Shown in pieces: positions 18,586 through 27,904 of a stretch of 64,000 nt of DNA. Position 1 is the stretch's first letter. Each line of letters opens with the position of its first letter. Position numbers and translations under genes: made by a program. The notes under the pieces were generated by a model. The model saw only the letters and a list, made by a program, of their open reading frames with translations, did not search any database and was not told the DNA's origin. This DNA is from Rariloculus sp965263005. Its GTDB lineage: Bacteria > Pseudomonadota > Gammaproteobacteria > Steroidobacterales > Rariloculaceae. The stretch is taken from positions 1,922,001-1,986,000 of the forward strand of contig NZ_OZ253579.1 in NCBI RefSeq assembly GCF_965263005.1, given 5' to 3'.

Positions 18586-21500
18586 GTGACGGACAAAAAT
18601 AAAGCGGGTCGCGGCCTGCGATTGCAGGTATTGTCGAAGGGGATCGCCGATGTGCTTCGAAGCCCATCATCGGCCGGTTTGAGGCCCACGATTCTCTCGG
18701 CCTCGGGCGGAGCGATTCTGAGCGTGGCGCTCGCGGTGGGGCCAGCGACTCCGGCCGCGGCACAGGAAGACGTGGTGCTCGAGGAAATCACGGTCACCGG
18801 ATCGCGTATTCGGCGCCAGGACTTCACGGCGAACGCGCCGATCCAGACAGTCGATGAGGCCCTATTCGAGAATACGTCGTCAATCGGTGTCGAGACGGTC
18901 CTGAACCGGCTGCCGCAGTTCGTGCCGGCCGTCACTCAGTTCACGACGACGGACGTGCAGCAGACGGCCACGAACACCGTTGGCGTATCGACGGTCAGCC
19001 TGCGCGGCCTCGGTCCGAACCGGAACCTCGTTCTGATCAACGGCCGCCGCGCCATGCCGGTCGATCCGACAATGATTATCGATACCAACTCGATTCCCGC
19101 GTCCGCGATACAGCGCGTCGAGATAATCTCGGGCGGCGCCTCGGCCGTGTACGGCGCCGACGCCGTCGGCGGCGTCGTCAACTTCATCCTCAAGGACGAT
19201 TTCGAGGGCGCCAGTGTCGATGTCCGCTTCGGCGATACGCAGCATGGCGGCAACCAGGAGGTCACGGTCTCTGGCCTCATCGGCGCCAACGTGGCGAACG
19301 ACCGCGGCAACGTGATGCTCGGCGTTGAGCGTGCTACCCGGACGGTGCAGCGTGAGTGGCAACGTGACTGGCGCATCGCGGACTTTGCCAACCCGAACGT
19401 CGGGGGTGGCACGTTCGTCTGGGGAAGCGCACCCTGGCTAAGGAACGAAGCGGCTTTCTCCAACCCGCCTGCTCCTCCTCCCGGATATAACAACAACTAC
19501 CCGGCGCAGGACCGGGCACAAATTGCCGCGAGAGCAGGCTGGGATGATCAGACCCCGTTGGGGACAGCGACTACCGTCGACGAGATTTTTGACGAGCTCC
19601 CGCCGGGCACGATCAGTAACAACGTCAACGGCACGAATTTCCGCGTCAATGACGACGGCACATTTTACACGGGCCACGGTTTTGGTAGTCAGAATACGCG
19701 CGTCGATCGCGCATCAGGCGGCTACCGCTTCAATGGTCCGGTATACGACCCGAGTGTACCCGGGTCAGGCGGCGATCACTGGGGCAACTATGCAGGCCTG
19801 CCGGTGTTCGTTCGACACCCGAGCGGTGCCATCAAGGAGAACAATTTCTACCGATGGTCGTCCTCGCCGCTCGAGCGGCTCTCGGCGTTCGGTAACGGTC
19901 ATTTCGAAGTTTCCGACAACGTCAGGGTGACGGCGCAGGCTCAGTTCACGCGCACCCAGACCGAGTCGAGCCTCGGAAATACGGCCGCCAACATCAACCA
20001 GTGGGCCGCCGCGGTTCCGTTCGGGAATGAGCTCTACCGCGGCAATAACCAGCCGCTTTTCCCGGGCGATTCGCCGGATCGCAGCATTTACGATATTCCG
20101 GATGCGCTGATTGACGTGAACGGGAACGGCATTGCGGATGCCGGCGACATGACGCACTCGGCGTATAAGATCGACGGCCGCTACGGCGTCGAGTGCGACG
20201 CCCCGCCGACGCAGGCAAGGCCCTGGCTCGACGGCCTGCCCGGCTGCACGAACTCGGAGGCCTGGCCGACATCAGCCGAGGTCTACAATCTGTTCATGAG
20301 CCGGCCGGATCCCAACGCCATACTCTGGGGGAACCGTTCGCCCGACTATCTCAGGGAGGCGATCGGCGCCGGGCGCTCGACAACGAATACGACGACGACG
20401 ATGAATTTCTCGTTGGGGCTCGAAGGCGAGCTGCCGAGCGGCGATGATTTCTGGGATGTCACGGTCTCGACGGGACGCTCGGACAACTTTGTCAACCAGA
20501 ACGGTTCGGTCAGGCTCTCGCAGTTAAGGGCCCTGTATCTGGTTCCGAATTACGGGCGTAACGCCATCTTCGATCCGGAACCGGTTAACGACGGCTTCGC
20601 CGAGAACAACTCGCGCTGTACCACGGGTCTTCCGATCTTCGAGCGGTTCATTCCGTCAACGGACTGCGTGCAGATGATCTCGCCGTCTCTGAAGAACCAG
20701 CGGGAAATGACCCAGTCCCTTATCGAAGCCAACCTTGTCGGCGATCTCATCGAGATGCCTGCCGGTACGCTGCAGTACGCGCTCGGCGGGGCCTATCGCG
20801 AGAACAGCTTCGACTTCTCTCCGGACAACCTGAGCCACAATCAGAACTTCCTCGATCCGATCGCGGGCACCTACCCGAACGAAGAGAGCTACGGCGAGTT
20901 CGACGTCTCAGAGATTTACGGCGAGCTGCTGATCCCGCTTGTCAACGACGGGCCTACCGGCTTTTCGCACTTCAACGTCGAGCTCGGCGGGCGTATCTCG
21001 GACTGGAGCATGCCAAACATGCCCAATCTGCAGACCTACAAGGCACTGGTCGACTGGGGCATCACGCCACGCTACCGAATGCGCGGCGGGTTCAATCGCG
21101 CGTTCCGCGCGCCAAACCTGGGTGAGCTTTTCATCACGCGTACCCAGATTTTCGGCGGCATCGGTACCGACGACTTCTGCTCGCAGAACCTTAATGTGCA
21201 GTGGGACTTCAGCGCTTCATCTCCGGATCCTGCGCAGGCCGCCCAGTCGGAAGCGATTTGCCGTGCCTTGATGGGCAGGTCGGGTGCGTTCGAGTACTAC
21301 GACAACCAGCCATTGTCGGAACAGACCACGGGAGGCAATACCGGTGTTTCGAACAGCTTCGGCAACCGGGATCTGAGGGAGGAGCAGGCCGATACGTTCA
21401 CGGTCGGCATGGTCATGGATTTCCATGACAACTTCACACTCACGGTCGACTGGTACGAGATCGAGATCAAGGACATGATCGCGCTCGAGCATCCCGACTC

Positions 21501-22182
21501 GGTCTACGAGCGCTGCCTGTCCACGAGGTTCAACTCGACCGCCGATCACACGATCGCACCCTGTCAGCAGGCCAACAGGGACCCGGCCGACGGTGGCCCC
21601 CAGAACACCGATCGGACGTTCTCGAACGAGGGACGGGCACTGATGTCGGGTGTCGATCTGCAGTTCAACTGGCAGAGGGACCTCGGCGCCGGCTTTTTCA
21701 GCTTGAATTCCGTGGCGAACTATAATCTCAGGTCGATCACGCAGGACCGGCCGGAGATCCCAGAGGAAGACCATTCCGGCTACAACGACTGCTCGCTGCA
21801 GATTCAATGCCAGCGGTACGACTACCGCCTGTTCACGCAGTTCAGCTACGCCCAAGGGCGGTGGAACCTTTCGCTGAGGCACCAATTCTGGCCGACGCTC
21901 GACGACCAAGACTGTCGTGTAAGCAGAACCCAGGAGGATTGTATTTACGACAGTCGTCCGAGCTATCAGCTGTTTGCCTTGACGGCCGGCTATACGTTTG
22001 CCGACAGGTACCGGGTCAATCTCGGAGTCGAGAACCTGCTCGACGAGGAGCCCCCGTGCTTGGGCGTGGATCCGGATGCGTCCGGGTTCCCGCGAGAATG
22101 CGCGCACATCAGCGGTGGAAACGGAAACACCTACGATCCGCTCGGGCGGCGTTTCTACCTCAGCATGACGATGGATTTCTGA
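18586..22182 (+). CDS. TonB-dependent outer-membrane receptor
   Basis: The 1198-residue receptor begins at GTG 18586 with a long basic N-region and a signal peptide ending ATPAAAQ (residue 60). The TonB box EEITVTGSRIRR follows, then a plug domain with VSLRGLGPNRNLVLINGRRA and GGASAVYGADAVGGVVNFIL. The beta-barrel ends in an aromatic residue (LSMTMDF), as outer-membrane proteins do. Such receptors import large substrates using energy from TonB-ExbBD. A Cys-pair exported protein precedes it and an intrinsic terminator follows. It is closely related to the receptor at 34621 but keeps 137 residues missing there. The substrate is unknown. Confidence 0.92.
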   Translation: MTDKNKAGRGLRLQVLSKGIADVLRSPSSAGLRPTILSASGGAILSVALAVGPATPAAAQEDVVLEEITVTGSRIRRQDFTANAPIQTVDEALFENTSSIGVETVLNRLPQFVPAVTQFTTTDVQQTATNTVGVSTVSLRGLGPNRNLVLINGRRAMPVDPTMIIDTNSIPASAIQRVEIISGGASAVYGADAVGGVVNFILKDDFEGASVDVRFGDTQHGGNQEVTVSGLIGANVANDRGNVMLGVERATRTVQREWQRDWRIADFANPNVGGGTFVWGSAPWLRNEAAFSNPPAPPPGYNNNYPAQDRAQIAARAGWDDQTPLGTATTVDEIFDELPPGTISNNVNGTNFRVNDDGTFYTGHGFGSQNTRVDRASGGYRFNGPVYDPSVPGSGGDHWGNYAGLPVFVRHPSGAIKENNFYRWSSSPLERLSAFGNGHFEVSDNVRVTAQAQFTRTQTESSLGNTAANINQWAAAVPFGNELYRGNNQPLFPGDSPDRSIYDIPDALIDVNGNGIADAGDMTHSAYKIDGRYGVECDAPPTQARPWLDGLPGCTNSEAWPTSAEVYNLFMSRPDPNAILWGNRSPDYLREAIGAGRSTTNTTTTMNFSLGLEGELPSGDDFWDVTVSTGRSDNFVNQNGSVRLSQLRALYLVPNYGRNAIFDPEPVNDGFAENNSRCTTGLPIFERFIPSTDCVQMISPSLKNQREMTQSLIEANLVGDLIEMPAGTLQYALGGAYRENSFDFSPDNLSHNQNFLDPIAGTYPNEESYGEFDVSEIYGELLIPLVNDGPTGFSHFNVELGGRISDWSMPNMPNLQTYKALVDWGITPRYRMRGGFNRAFRAPNLGELFITRTQIFGGIGTDDFCSQNLNVQWDFSASSPDPAQAAQSEAICRALMGRSGAFEYYDNQPLSEQTTGGNTGVSNSFGNRDLREEQADTFTVGMVMDFHDNFTLTVDWYEIEIKDMIALEHPDSVYERCLSTRFNSTADHTIAPCQQANRDPADGGPQNTDRTFSNEGRALMSGVDLQFNWQRDLGAGFFSLNSVANYNLRSITQDRPEIPEEDHSGYNDCSLQIQCQRYDYRLFTQFSYAQGRWNLSLRHQFWPTLDDQDCRVSRTQEDCIYDSRPSYQLFALTAGYTFADRYRVNLGVENLLDEEPPCLGVDPDASGFPRECAHISGGNGNTYDPLGRRFYLSMTMDF

Positions 22183-22210
22183 TCCGATCCTGAATCCTGA
22201 AACCTTGGTG

Positions 22211-22239
22211 GCGGCGGGCTTGGTCCCGCCGCTATTTTT
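22211..22239 (+). terminator. Rho-independent terminator of the receptor gene
   Basis: GCGGCGGG (22211-22218), a 6-nt loop and CCCGCCGC (22225-22232) are followed by TATTTTT. The T-run ends exactly at the stop codon of the convergent gene at 22239. The paralogous receptor has an almost identical terminator at 37701. Confidence 0.85.
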
Positions 22240-23012
22240 CAGGCGGTTCGCCTGTGATTCGGCGCGTTCTCCGTGCCCGGAAATCTCACATGGAGCACGA
22301 TTATCAGGGCCAGGATCGTCGAGTGCCACGATGACTCGTCCGGATTGCCGGCGCCCTCGACCGGCCTTCCCCAACCCCCATCGTCGTTCTGAAACCGGAT
22401 AACGCGCCGGACGAAACCCAGGTCGACCCGCGCGCTCTGGCGCGCCAGGCACAAAAATGCGCCGGCTTCGAGCTTGATGTCGTTCACCGACGTTGGGTCT
22501 TCGTCGATTATCGCGGTGACGGCACCGTACATATCCTCGACAAAGCCAGCCGGCACTGCAGGTTCGCAGTCGTTCTCCTGCACCCAGACCCACGCCAGGA
22601 GCGCATGCGTGGCCGCGTAACCGCCTTGGCTAACGGCTCTGGCGAGCGCTTCGGCGAAAGAGGCGGGCAAGCCCAGTCGATCGCAATAGAGCGCTGAGAT
22701 GAGGAGACGGTCGGTCTGTATCGTCACATGGGCCCAGTCGTCAGGCTGCAGCGGGTTGTTGGCGTCGAACATGCGTCGAAACACGCGCAGCACAGGTGCG
22801 CGTTCCGGGTGCTCGGGCAGCACCTCGTCGTAGCGTTCGAGGCAATCGGCAAATTCCTTGACTCCGAAGCGCCGGTGTATAAGACCCATGAACAGCAAGG
22901 CGTGCGGCTCCCGCATACCGTTGAGAAAGTTGATCGCATTCGCGACAGTCGTGCGAACGTCCGTCTCGGTCAGCATGAGCTCAGCATCTCGATCCGCCCA
23001 GCGACGGTCCAT
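22239..23012 (-). CDS. Hypothetical protein with QxDGGW-like repeat
   Basis: The 257-residue protein is largely helical. Near its C-terminus it has RVIRFQNDDGGWGRPVEGAG followed by SSWHSTILALIIVLHV. The QNDDGGWG segment resembles the QW repeat of squalene/hopene cyclases and protein prenyltransferases (QxxDGGW), and the spacing of helices is compatible with an alpha/alpha toroid. One repeat and the small size do not support a complete cyclase. It may be a solitary toroid domain acting in terpenoid or peptide chemistry. No signal peptide is present. It is convergent with the receptor gene; ATG 23012 lacks a strong ribosome-binding site. Confidence 0.6.
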   Translation of the reverse strand: MDRRWADRDAELMLTETDVRTTVANAINFLNGMREPHALLFMGLIHRRFGVKEFADCLERYDEVLPEHPERAPVLRVFRRMFDANNPLQPDDWAHVTIQTDRLLISALYCDRLGLPASFAEALARAVSQGGYAATHALLAWVWVQENDCEPAVPAGFVEDMYGAVTAIIDEDPTSVNDIKLEAGAFLCLARQSARVDLGFVRRVIRFQNDDGGWGRPVEGAGNPDESSWHSTILALIIVLHVRFPGTENAPNHRRTA

Positions 23013-23281
23013 TCAGATGTAGGTGTTTCATTTTTTTACCACTTCAGCGCTCGGGCAGCGTGTAATTATAGCTAACGGGAGCGGGACACCGGCGACGTGC
23101 GGCAGGTAAACAGCTCATCCCGGGATCTGCGCGCCCATCACGGTTGTTCGGTCCGTAGGTGATCGGTGCACGCTCCTGCAAGTATAATCGTCGCCCGATA
23201 AAGCCGGTTTGCGCGGCTGCTGGCGGGATGTCCCCGCGCGGCGTGATTGGAATCGGCGCGAGTTCCTGCTGAGGAAGTGAT

Positions 23282-23959
23282 ATGGCCGACCACACGCCAC
23301 CCGGCGGGGCTGCAGGCGTTGGCCCGCCGCCGGAGCTGACGCTGCTGAAGCTCTTCCCGACGCCCGTGCTGATCGCCACGATGCCGGATGCGGAAGCGCT
23401 GAACGCAGAGCTCAAGCCTATCATCCTCGCCCGGGAGAAGGTGTGCGAATCGGTGGAGCGTTCCAACCGCGGCGGCTGGCAGTCGAGCTGGGACCTGCAT
23501 CAATGGGGCGGTACGCCGATGCAGAAAGTGCTGGCCTTCGCTCGGGCCATCGTCGAAGACGCCACGGTCGACCGCACCGGCAAGCGTGACAGGTTCGCTT
23601 GGCGGATCAACTGCTGGGCCAACGTAAACCGGACCGGCCACGGCAACCAGTTCCACACCCATCCGGGCGCACTGTGGTCTGCCAGCTACTACGTCGACGA
23701 CGGGGGCATCGGCGAAGACCCGTCGCTTGGCGGTGAGTTTGAGATCGCGGATCCGCGCGGCGTGGCCCCGGTCATGTACGCGCCGCAGCTGACCTTCCCC
23801 GGCCCGGACGGTCTCGCCCTCGGTGAGTCGCAGAGACTGACGCCGAAGGCCGGCGCGATGATTGTCATCCCGAGCTGGCTGCTACACGGCGTCTGCCCCT
23901 ACCGCGGCACGCGCGAGCGCATCTCCGTCGCCATAAACTTCAGCATCGCCGGCGTCTGA
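23282..23959 (+). CDS. TIGR02466-type putative 2OG-Fe(II) oxygenase
   Basis: The 225-residue protein matches the TIGR02466 family of uncharacterised 2-oxoglutarate/Fe(II) oxygenases: LFPTPVLIATMPDAEALN at the start, then WANVNRTGHGNQFHTHPGAL with H125/H127, ASYYVDDGG, FEIADPRG, and PSWLLHGV (H202) before RERISVAINF. The His/Asp/His set is consistent with iron binding. GAGGAAGTG precedes ATG 23282. It lacks a signal peptide, so it would act in the cytoplasm on a small molecule or protein side chain. A related domain forms the N-terminal half of the protein at 31682. A TATAAT hexamer at about 23180 may belong to its promoter. Confidence 0.8.
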   Translation: MADHTPPGGAAGVGPPPELTLLKLFPTPVLIATMPDAEALNAELKPIILAREKVCESVERSNRGGWQSSWDLHQWGGTPMQKVLAFARAIVEDATVDRTGKRDRFAWRINCWANVNRTGHGNQFHTHPGALWSASYYVDDGGIGEDPSLGGEFEIADPRGVAPVMYAPQLTFPGPDGLALGESQRLTPKAGAMIVIPSWLLHGVCPYRGTRERISVAINFSIAGV

Positions 23960-24020
23960 AAGTGTAAGCTTATCTGAAGTCCGATCGGGCCAAGCACGAC
24001 ATCGCGCGTCGCTGCCGCCG

Positions 24021-24060
24021 CCCTGAGACGCGGCATCAAGAGTCCGATTTAGAGCGATGC
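24021..24060. repeat. CRTAC1 intergenic repeat, copy 1
   Basis: This copy of a conserved intergenic block (CTGAGACGCGGCATCA, then CCGATTTAGAGCGATGC) sits upstream of the first CRTAC1 gene. It is preceded by GCTGCCGCCGCC, which matches the last codons (LPPP) of the CRTAC1 genes, so it may be the scar of a lost third copy or the edge of the duplicated unit. Confidence 0.6.
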
Positions 24061-24112
24061 CGCGCGTCGCGTATTCTCTCGCCTGACGCGCTCGTTGATA
24101 GGTGCGCGTAAA

Positions 24113-25942
24113 ATGAGTCAGATGCAAAAGTCAGTCAGAAAGCTGGCAGGATTATCGTTTGCGTTCGTTGCCGCGTGCGGCGAAGGCGGAGGCTCCGCTT
24201 CAACGCCGCCCCCGCCAACTCCGGATGAACCGCCTCCACCGCCGTCAGCCTTCGTCGACGTGACGGCAGCTTCGAACATCGCCTACCAAGTAGGCTTTAC
24301 CCGACCTTCCTTGGTTAGGGAACAGCGGGCAGTCACGGAAGCGACATTCGGCGGCGCGGCCGCGGGCGATTGCGACAACGACGGCGACATCGATTTGTTC
24401 ATTACGTATGGCAACACGGGTGGGCCGGATAGCGGCGGTGGGCCTAACCGCCTATATCTGAACCAGCTCGCGGAGCACGGCAATGGCCTGCTGTTTGAGG
24501 ACATTGCCGAGGCGGCCGGCGTCGCCAATACTCGTCCTGACGGCAGAAATAACGATCGCCACAGCGGGCCCGCATTTGCCGACATGGATGGCGATGGCGA
24601 CCTCGATCTATTTCTCGGCGGTCTCCACGACGACCCGAGCAAGATCTACGAGAATCAGGGTAATTGTCTGTTCACGGACGTTACATCGAACTCGCCAGAC
24701 ATCGAGAGTATGCTGGCCTCGCATACGATCTCGGCGGGATTCGGGGACTACGATCTGGACGGCGACCTCGACATGTTCCTGACGCACTGGGCCACGCGCG
24801 ACACGGTGTATGGCGTGTATGTCGATGGCAACGTAGAGTTGCTGGAAACCGACCATCTATGGAGAAACGAGTCTGATGAGTCGGGTATTCGCTTCGTCAA
24901 CGTCAGCGAAGAAACCGGAATTTCCGACTTGAGCTGGAGTACCCGCGCTTTAGATTTCTATGTCTGGCCACAGGACGCGGATTTTACGTTTACAGCGACC
25001 TTTGCACGCATCAACGATGATCCTTGGCCTGACATTGCGATTGCGGCGGATTTCGGGACCACCCAGCTCGCTATCAACAACGGTAACGGGACGTTTCGGA
25101 GCCTCGACAATCCGATCCTGGATAACGCTCAGTTCGGGATGGGGGCTGCGCTTGGCGACATCGACAACGACGGCGACCTCGACTGGTTCGTTACCAGCAT
25201 CTTGGGACCCGGCGACGAGAGCCTCGATCTCGAACCATGGGGGAATCGCTTGTACGTAAACGATGGCAGCGGGTTCATCGATGACACCGCGCAACTCGGC
25301 GTCGCGGACGGTTCCTGGGGTTGGGGCGCTTGCTTCCTCGATATCGATAACGATACCGATCTCGACATTTATCACACGAACGGCTGGTCGGAACCGTACC
25401 TCGGCCACCAGGTGTGGCAAACCCCTGCCGCCAGGGCGTTCCTGATGAACGAGGAAGGCACGTACACTGATGAAGCGGACGCGCTGGGACTGGCCGAAAT
25501 GACCTCGGGACGGGGCGTCGTGTGCGCGGATTTCGATCACGATGGCGACACGGATATCCTTGAACTGACCGACGCCGCCCCCAATTCCGCCAGGCTATGG
25601 GAAAACCGGACCGCTGCGGCTGGCCGACACTTTCTACGCGTCAAGCTCGAGGGGCAGCCGCCCAATACCGAGGCCGCCGGCGCTCGGATCTTTGCGCGGA
25701 TCGGCGATACTCGACAGATGCGTGAGATCATGATTGGCAGCAACTACACGTCACAGAATCCGGCGGTACAGATTTTTGGGCTCGATTCTTCGACAACAGT
25801 GGACGAGCTTCTCGTGGAATGGCCCGCGATAGACTCCGGCGCAGGCCCGGTACAGTTGGGCACCTTGTTGAATGGCCCCATCCCGGCCAGCCAGCCGGGC
25901 GAGACACTTGTGATCACGCAACCGGAGCTGCCACCGCCTTAA
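24113..25942 (+). CDS. CRTAC1/ASPIC-UnbV FG-GAP lipoprotein, copy 1
   Basis: The 609-residue product starts with a lipoprotein signal (KLAGLSFAFVAAC lipobox) and a proline-rich linker (TPPPPTPDEPPPPPSAF). FG-GAP/VCBS calcium-binding repeats follow (DCDNDGDIDLFI, DMDGDGDLDLFLGG, DIDNDGDLDWFV, DFDHDGDTDIL), then a C-terminal ASPIC/UnbV domain with GARIFARIGD and VDELLVEW. Such proteins fold as beta-propellers and are lipid-anchored or surface-exposed; some occur beside TonB receptors. ATG 24113 starts next to a second in-frame ATG at 24122. The following gene is a close paralogue, so the pair arose by tandem duplication. Confidence 0.88.
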   Translation: MSQMQKSVRKLAGLSFAFVAACGEGGGSASTPPPPTPDEPPPPPSAFVDVTAASNIAYQVGFTRPSLVREQRAVTEATFGGAAAGDCDNDGDIDLFITYGNTGGPDSGGGPNRLYLNQLAEHGNGLLFEDIAEAAGVANTRPDGRNNDRHSGPAFADMDGDGDLDLFLGGLHDDPSKIYENQGNCLFTDVTSNSPDIESMLASHTISAGFGDYDLDGDLDMFLTHWATRDTVYGVYVDGNVELLETDHLWRNESDESGIRFVNVSEETGISDLSWSTRALDFYVWPQDADFTFTATFARINDDPWPDIAIAADFGTTQLAINNGNGTFRSLDNPILDNAQFGMGAALGDIDNDGDLDWFVTSILGPGDESLDLEPWGNRLYVNDGSGFIDDTAQLGVADGSWGWGACFLDIDNDTDLDIYHTNGWSEPYLGHQVWQTPAARAFLMNEEGTYTDEADALGLAEMTSGRGVVCADFDHDGDTDILELTDAAPNSARLWENRTAAAGRHFLRVKLEGQPPNTEAAGARIFARIGDTRQMREIMIGSNYTSQNPAVQIFGLDSSTTVDELLVEWPAIDSGAGPVQLGTLLNGPIPASQPGETLVITQPELPPP

Positions 25943-25975
25943 GACGCGGCATCAGGAACCCGATCGAGATCGATG
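25936..25975. repeat. CRTAC1 intergenic repeat, copy 2
   Basis: AGACGCGGCATCA at 25942-25954, followed by CCCGATCGAGATCGATGC, repeats the block found 1,916 bp upstream. It lies between the two CRTAC1 genes and, together with the following 50 bp, precedes the second start codon in the same way as copy 1. Confidence 0.65.
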
Positions 25976-26028
25976 CCTCGGGTCTCGTATTCTCTCGCCC
26001 GACGCCTTCGTCGATACTTGCACGTAGA

Positions 26029-27870
26029 ATGAATCAGATGAAAAAGTCAGTTAGAAAGCTGGCAGGGTTATCGTTCGCATTCCTTGCCGCGTGCGGCGAA
26101 GGTGGAGGCTCCGCTTCCTCGCTGCCCCCGCCAACTCCGGCGGAACCGCCTCCACCTTCGCCAGCCTTCGTCAACGTGACGGCAGCTTCCAATATCGCCT
26201 ACAAAGTCGGGTACACCCGACCTTCCTTAATTGCCAGAGGCGATATCGCCTACCAGGTCTCCATAAACACATTCGGTGGCGCGGCGGCCGGCGATTGTGA
26301 CAACGACAGCGACATCGATTTGTTCATTACGTACGGCAACACCGGCGGACCGGAAGGCGGCGGTGGCCCGAACCGCCTCTATATGAATCAACTCGCCGAG
26401 CAAGGCAACGGCCTGTTGTTTCAGGACAATGCCGCTGAGGCGGGCGTCGCGAACACTCGTCCTGGAGGCCAAAACAATGATCGCCACAGCGGGCCCGCGT
26501 TCGCCGACATGGATGGCGACGGCGACCTCGATTTGTTTCTCGGCGGTATCTACGACGACCCGAGCAAAATCTACGAAAATCAGGGCGACTGTCTGTTTAC
26601 GGACGTCACATCGAATTCGCCGGACATCGAACAGATGGTCGCCGCGCATACGATCTCCGCAGGATTCGGCGACTACGATCTCGACGGCGACCTCGACATG
26701 TTCCTGACGCACTGGGCCACGCCCGACAAGCTGTATAAGCTGACTGGTCCGCGGTTGCTTCCGACTGACCATCTGTGGAGAAACGAGTCTGATGAGTCGG
26801 GTATTCGCTTCGTGAACATCAGCGAAGAAACCGGAATGTCGGATTTGATCTGGCTCACCCGCACTTATCCGGGCACGTTGGACTTTCCGTTCTCAGCCCA
26901 GGAGTTTGACTTTACCTTTACGCCGACCTTTGCACGCATCAACGATGATCTTTGGCCTGATATTGCGATTGCGGCGGACTTCGGCACAACCCAACTCGCC
27001 ATCAACAATGGTGACGGAACGTTTCGGAGCCTCGAAAACCCGATCCTGCGCGAAGCTCAGTTCGGGATGGGGTCGGCGCTCGGCGACATCGACAACGATG
27101 GCGATCTCGACTGGTTCGTCTCCAGCACCTTCGGACCCGGCGACCAGATCATCACGCCGCACGGCAATCGCTTCTATTTGAACGTTGGCAGCGCCTCCGG
27201 GTTTATCGATGACACGGCTCGACTCGGCGTCGCGGACGGTTCCTGGGGGTGGGGAGCATGCTTTCTTGATATCGATAACGATACGGACCTCGACGTCTAT
27301 CACACGAACGGCTGGTCGGAACCGTTCCTCGGCCACCAGGTGTGGCAAACTCCTGCCGCCAGGGCGTTCCTGATGAACGAGGCTGGCACGTACACTGATG
27401 AAGCGGACGCGTTGGGGCTGACGGAAATGAGTTCGGGACGTGGTGTCGTGTGCGCGGATTTCGATCACGATGGCGACACGGACATCCTCGGGCTGACCGA
27501 CGCACCTGGAAACTCCGCCAGTCTCTGGGAGAACGTAAGCGCAGCGGCTGGTCGAAACTTTTTGCGCGTCAGGCTCGAGGGGCTACCGCCCAATACAGAA
27601 GCCGCCGGTGCTCGGATCTTTGCGCGGATCGGCGACACCGTGCTGATGCGCGAGGTCATGATCGGCAGCAATTACACGTCACAGAATCCGGCGGTACAGA
27701 TCTTCGGGCTCGATTCGTCGACAACCGTGGACGAGCTTCTCGTGGAATGGCCGGCGTTAGACCTGGGGGCAGGCCCGGTACAGCTGGGCACCAGACTCAC
27801 TGGCCCCATCGCGGCCAGCCAGCCGGGCCAGACCCTTGTGATTGGGCACCCGGAGCTGCCACTGCCCTGA
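26029..27870 (+). CDS. CRTAC1/ASPIC-UnbV FG-GAP lipoprotein, copy 2
   Basis: This 613-residue protein is colinear with copy 1: lipobox LSFAFLAAC, linker LPPPTPAEPPPPSPAF, the same FG-GAP repeat blocks (DCDNDSDIDLFI, DMDGDGDLDLFLGG, DIDNDGDLDWFV) and the same ASPIC/UnbV ending. It differs mainly in two inserted loops (near DIAYQVSINTFGG and WLTRTYPGTLDFPFS), so the two may bind different partners. ATG 26029 starts the conserved MNQMKKSVRKLAG; the frame is open further upstream into copy 1, but that part is a shadow. A haloperoxidase-like gene begins 30 bp downstream. Confidence 0.88.
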   Translation: MNQMKKSVRKLAGLSFAFLAACGEGGGSASSLPPPTPAEPPPPSPAFVNVTAASNIAYKVGYTRPSLIARGDIAYQVSINTFGGAAAGDCDNDSDIDLFITYGNTGGPEGGGGPNRLYMNQLAEQGNGLLFQDNAAEAGVANTRPGGQNNDRHSGPAFADMDGDGDLDLFLGGIYDDPSKIYENQGDCLFTDVTSNSPDIEQMVAAHTISAGFGDYDLDGDLDMFLTHWATPDKLYKLTGPRLLPTDHLWRNESDESGIRFVNISEETGMSDLIWLTRTYPGTLDFPFSAQEFDFTFTPTFARINDDLWPDIAIAADFGTTQLAINNGDGTFRSLENPILREAQFGMGSALGDIDNDGDLDWFVSSTFGPGDQIITPHGNRFYLNVGSASGFIDDTARLGVADGSWGWGACFLDIDNDTDLDVYHTNGWSEPFLGHQVWQTPAARAFLMNEAGTYTDEADALGLTEMSSGRGVVCADFDHDGDTDILGLTDAPGNSASLWENVSAAAGRNFLRVRLEGLPPNTEAAGARIFARIGDTVLMREVMIGSNYTSQNPAVQIFGLDSSTTVDELLVEWPALDLGAGPVQLGTRLTGPIAASQPGQTLVIGHPELPLP

Positions 27871-27904
27871 GACGAGGCATCAAGCGCCCGATTGAGATCG
27901 ATGC
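27862..27904. repeat. CRTAC1 intergenic repeat, copy 3
   Basis: AGACGAGGCATCA at 27870-27882 and GCCCGATTGAGATCGATGC repeat the intergenic block a third time, 1,928 bp after copy 2. Here the ATG inside the repeat (27901) serves as start codon of the haloperoxidase-like gene, so the repeat edge became a translation start. Confidence 0.65.
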
